Shown in pieces: positions 63,056-64,000 of a DNA stretch of 64,000 bases. Numbering within the stretch: the first letter of the stretch is position 1; each line of letters opens with the position of its first letter. The stretch is from Bacillus cereus G9842 (GTDB lineage: Bacteria > Bacillota > Bacilli > Bacillales > Bacillaceae_G). The position numbers were made by a program, and so were the translations under genes. The notes beneath the pieces are model-generated. The model did no database searches. It was not told the origin of the DNA and worked only from the letters and a program-made list of their open reading frames with translations. The stretch lies in contig NC_011772.1 in assembly GCF_000021305.1 (NCBI RefSeq), forward strand, positions 3,324,001 to 3,388,000. Reading direction: 5' to 3'.

Positions 63056-64000
63056 TTTAATGCTTCTTTTTCAAATATTCTCTTTTTTATTTCATAACTC
63101 ATAAAAAAATACTTTTCTGCTTTTTCTATATTACCTACCTTATGAAACTCTAATGCCAGACTTTCGGTATATTCGTGAATATACTCCGATAAATTTTTTC
63201 TTTCAAAGTAAGAAAAACCTTCAAGAATAATTTTTTCTATTTTTTCTACCTCTAAATGCTGACAAAATCCCTTTAGAATTAAAAAGTGATATCTATATTC
63301 ATCATTTTTTAATTCCTCACAAACCTTCAATCCACTTTCAATTAATTCCTTCGCTTTTTCTATTTCACCTAATTTATAATATTCTCTTGCCTCTAAAAAG
63401 ATTGCTTTATAATGAGTAGGCATTTTTTTAGAAACCTCAGATAAGTGTCTAATTGCTAAAACTGAAAGATTTTGACTCGCATACAATAAACCTAAATTAT
63501 GTCTGATTCTTAATACTAACATTTCAGCATCATTTTTTTGTAAAATGTTTATTGCTGACGCAATATATTCCTCACCTTTATCATGCTGCTTTAATTCCGA
63601 AAAAGATAATCCTAATATATTTTCGCACAGCGCTATGTTCACTTCATACCCTGCTTGTTTAACAAAGATATCTCTTGCCTTTGAAGCGTATTCAATAGCT
63701 GAATATGCGTAATGCAAGTGGTATTTTAATATAGCAACTCTATAATTAAACTCTGCATATTCAATTTCATCTGAAATATGCTCTAATAACCCTTCAGCTT
63801 TTTCAAAATAGTTGCTAGCTTCACTATAATTAGTAAGAATTGTATAATGAATGGCTTTGAATAAATAATAATAATAATTAGAATATTCATCATTCGGTTT
63901 AGGCAATGCATCTATTTTATCAAAAGCTTTTTTCAAATTACCTAAACCATCTATTAGCACTTTATATCGAAATTCTAACAGATAATAGTGAAATGAAACC
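63052..64000 (-). CDS. Rap-family TPR regulator, 5' part outside the window
   Basis: The C-terminal 315 residues of a Rap protein; the frame is open through 64000 (VSFHYYLLEFRYKVLIDGLG upstream of the first possible start at 63960). Tetratricopeptide repeats fill the whole length (for example YYYYLFKAIHYTILTNYSEASNYFEKAE, NILGLSFSELKQHDKGEEYI in two stretches, YKLGEIEKAKELIESGLKV). Rap proteins dephosphorylate Spo0F or block response regulators such as ComA and are inhibited by their Phr peptide. The adjoining phr is damaged, so this Rap may be permanently unrestrained. Confidence 0.88.
   Translation of the reverse strand, partial: VSFHYYLLEFRYKVLIDGLGNLKKAFDKIDALPKPNDEYSNYYYYLFKAIHYTILTNYSEASNYFEKAEGLLEHISDEIEYAEFNYRVAILKYHLHYAYSAIEYASKARDIFVKQAGYEVNIALCENILGLSFSELKQHDKGEEYIASAINILQKNDAEMLVLRIRHNLGLLYASQNLSVLAIRHLSEVSKKMPTHYKAIFLEAREYYKLGEIEKAKELIESGLKVCEELKNDEYRYHFLILKGFCQHLEVEKIEKIILEGFSYFERKNLSEYIHEYTESLALEFHKVGNIEKAEKYFFMSYEIKKRIFEKEALK

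Overview
The window is chromosomal DNA of a Bacillus cereus group organism (B. cereus / B. thuringiensis / B. anthracis relatives). The support is low GC, strong purine-rich ribosome-binding sites and a set of group-typical genes: the AHL lactonase aiiA, a BcII metallo-beta-lactamase, the bacillithiol deacetylase bshB2 with yojF, a catechol-siderophore importer of the feu type, a BclA-like exosporium protein, a secreted alpha-amylase, a Cys-His-Glu arylamine N-acetyltransferase and a Rap-type regulator. No rRNA, tRNA, CRISPR array or complete prophage was seen.

Layout. 0-5 kb: a condensation-domain-like acyltransferase, the hybrid-cluster protein hcp with a perfect Fnr-type box, a 34-residue membrane peptide, and a broken bla2 gene. 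5-20 kb: small membrane proteins, a serine hydrolase, a flavin monooxygenase, a glyoxalase-fold protein, a Crp/Fnr-like regulator divergent from a YdcZ-type transporter pair, aiiA, an oxidoreductase, an amino acid permease, an MFS exporter behind a leader that can mask its ribosome-binding site, an XhlA-like protein, then a decayed stretch (18.4-19.7 kb). 20-30 kb: an SDR enzyme, yojF-bshB2, an ArsB/NhaD-type permease, a GNAT enzyme, a 29-residue ORF, the Fur-boxed feu importer, and DUF817 and DUF4003 proteins. 30-40 kb: DinB-fold proteins, two secreted DUF2690 proteins, LysR/quinone oxidoreductase, a histidine phosphatase, and a mutS-like gene split by a complete group II intron. 40-53 kb: exosporium protein, amylase with a cre site, NAT, oligoendopeptidase F, three agmatine-deiminase paralogues within about 5.5 kb with a MerR regulator, a bestrophin relic, psiE and a serine hydrolase. 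53-64 kb: MFS/LysR pair, GlpQ-like phosphodiesterase, FAD monooxygenase, a 43-residue ORF, ArsR/oxidoreductase operon, selO, and a rap gene that runs off the end and is followed by a damaged phr cassette.

Most genes are single units closed by Rho-independent terminators, many shared between convergent genes. Clear operons are yojF-bshB2, feuBC-feuA, the YdcZ pair, the DUF2690 pair, mutS-like with a GNAT gene, LysR with DUF3916, ArsR with an oxidoreductase, and agmatine-deiminase-like with merR.

The strongest unusual signals are: (1) a group II intron whose predicted splicing restores the mutS-like reading frame exactly; (2) a bla2 pseudogene missing its 5' part and also carrying a His-to-Arg change at a zinc ligand; (3) a phr gene with ATA in place of ATG and a one-base homopolymer shift beside rap; (4) a 13-nt perfect complement of an MFS ribosome-binding site placed upstream of a short leader ORF. 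I did not find a clearly new multi-gene defence or secretion system.
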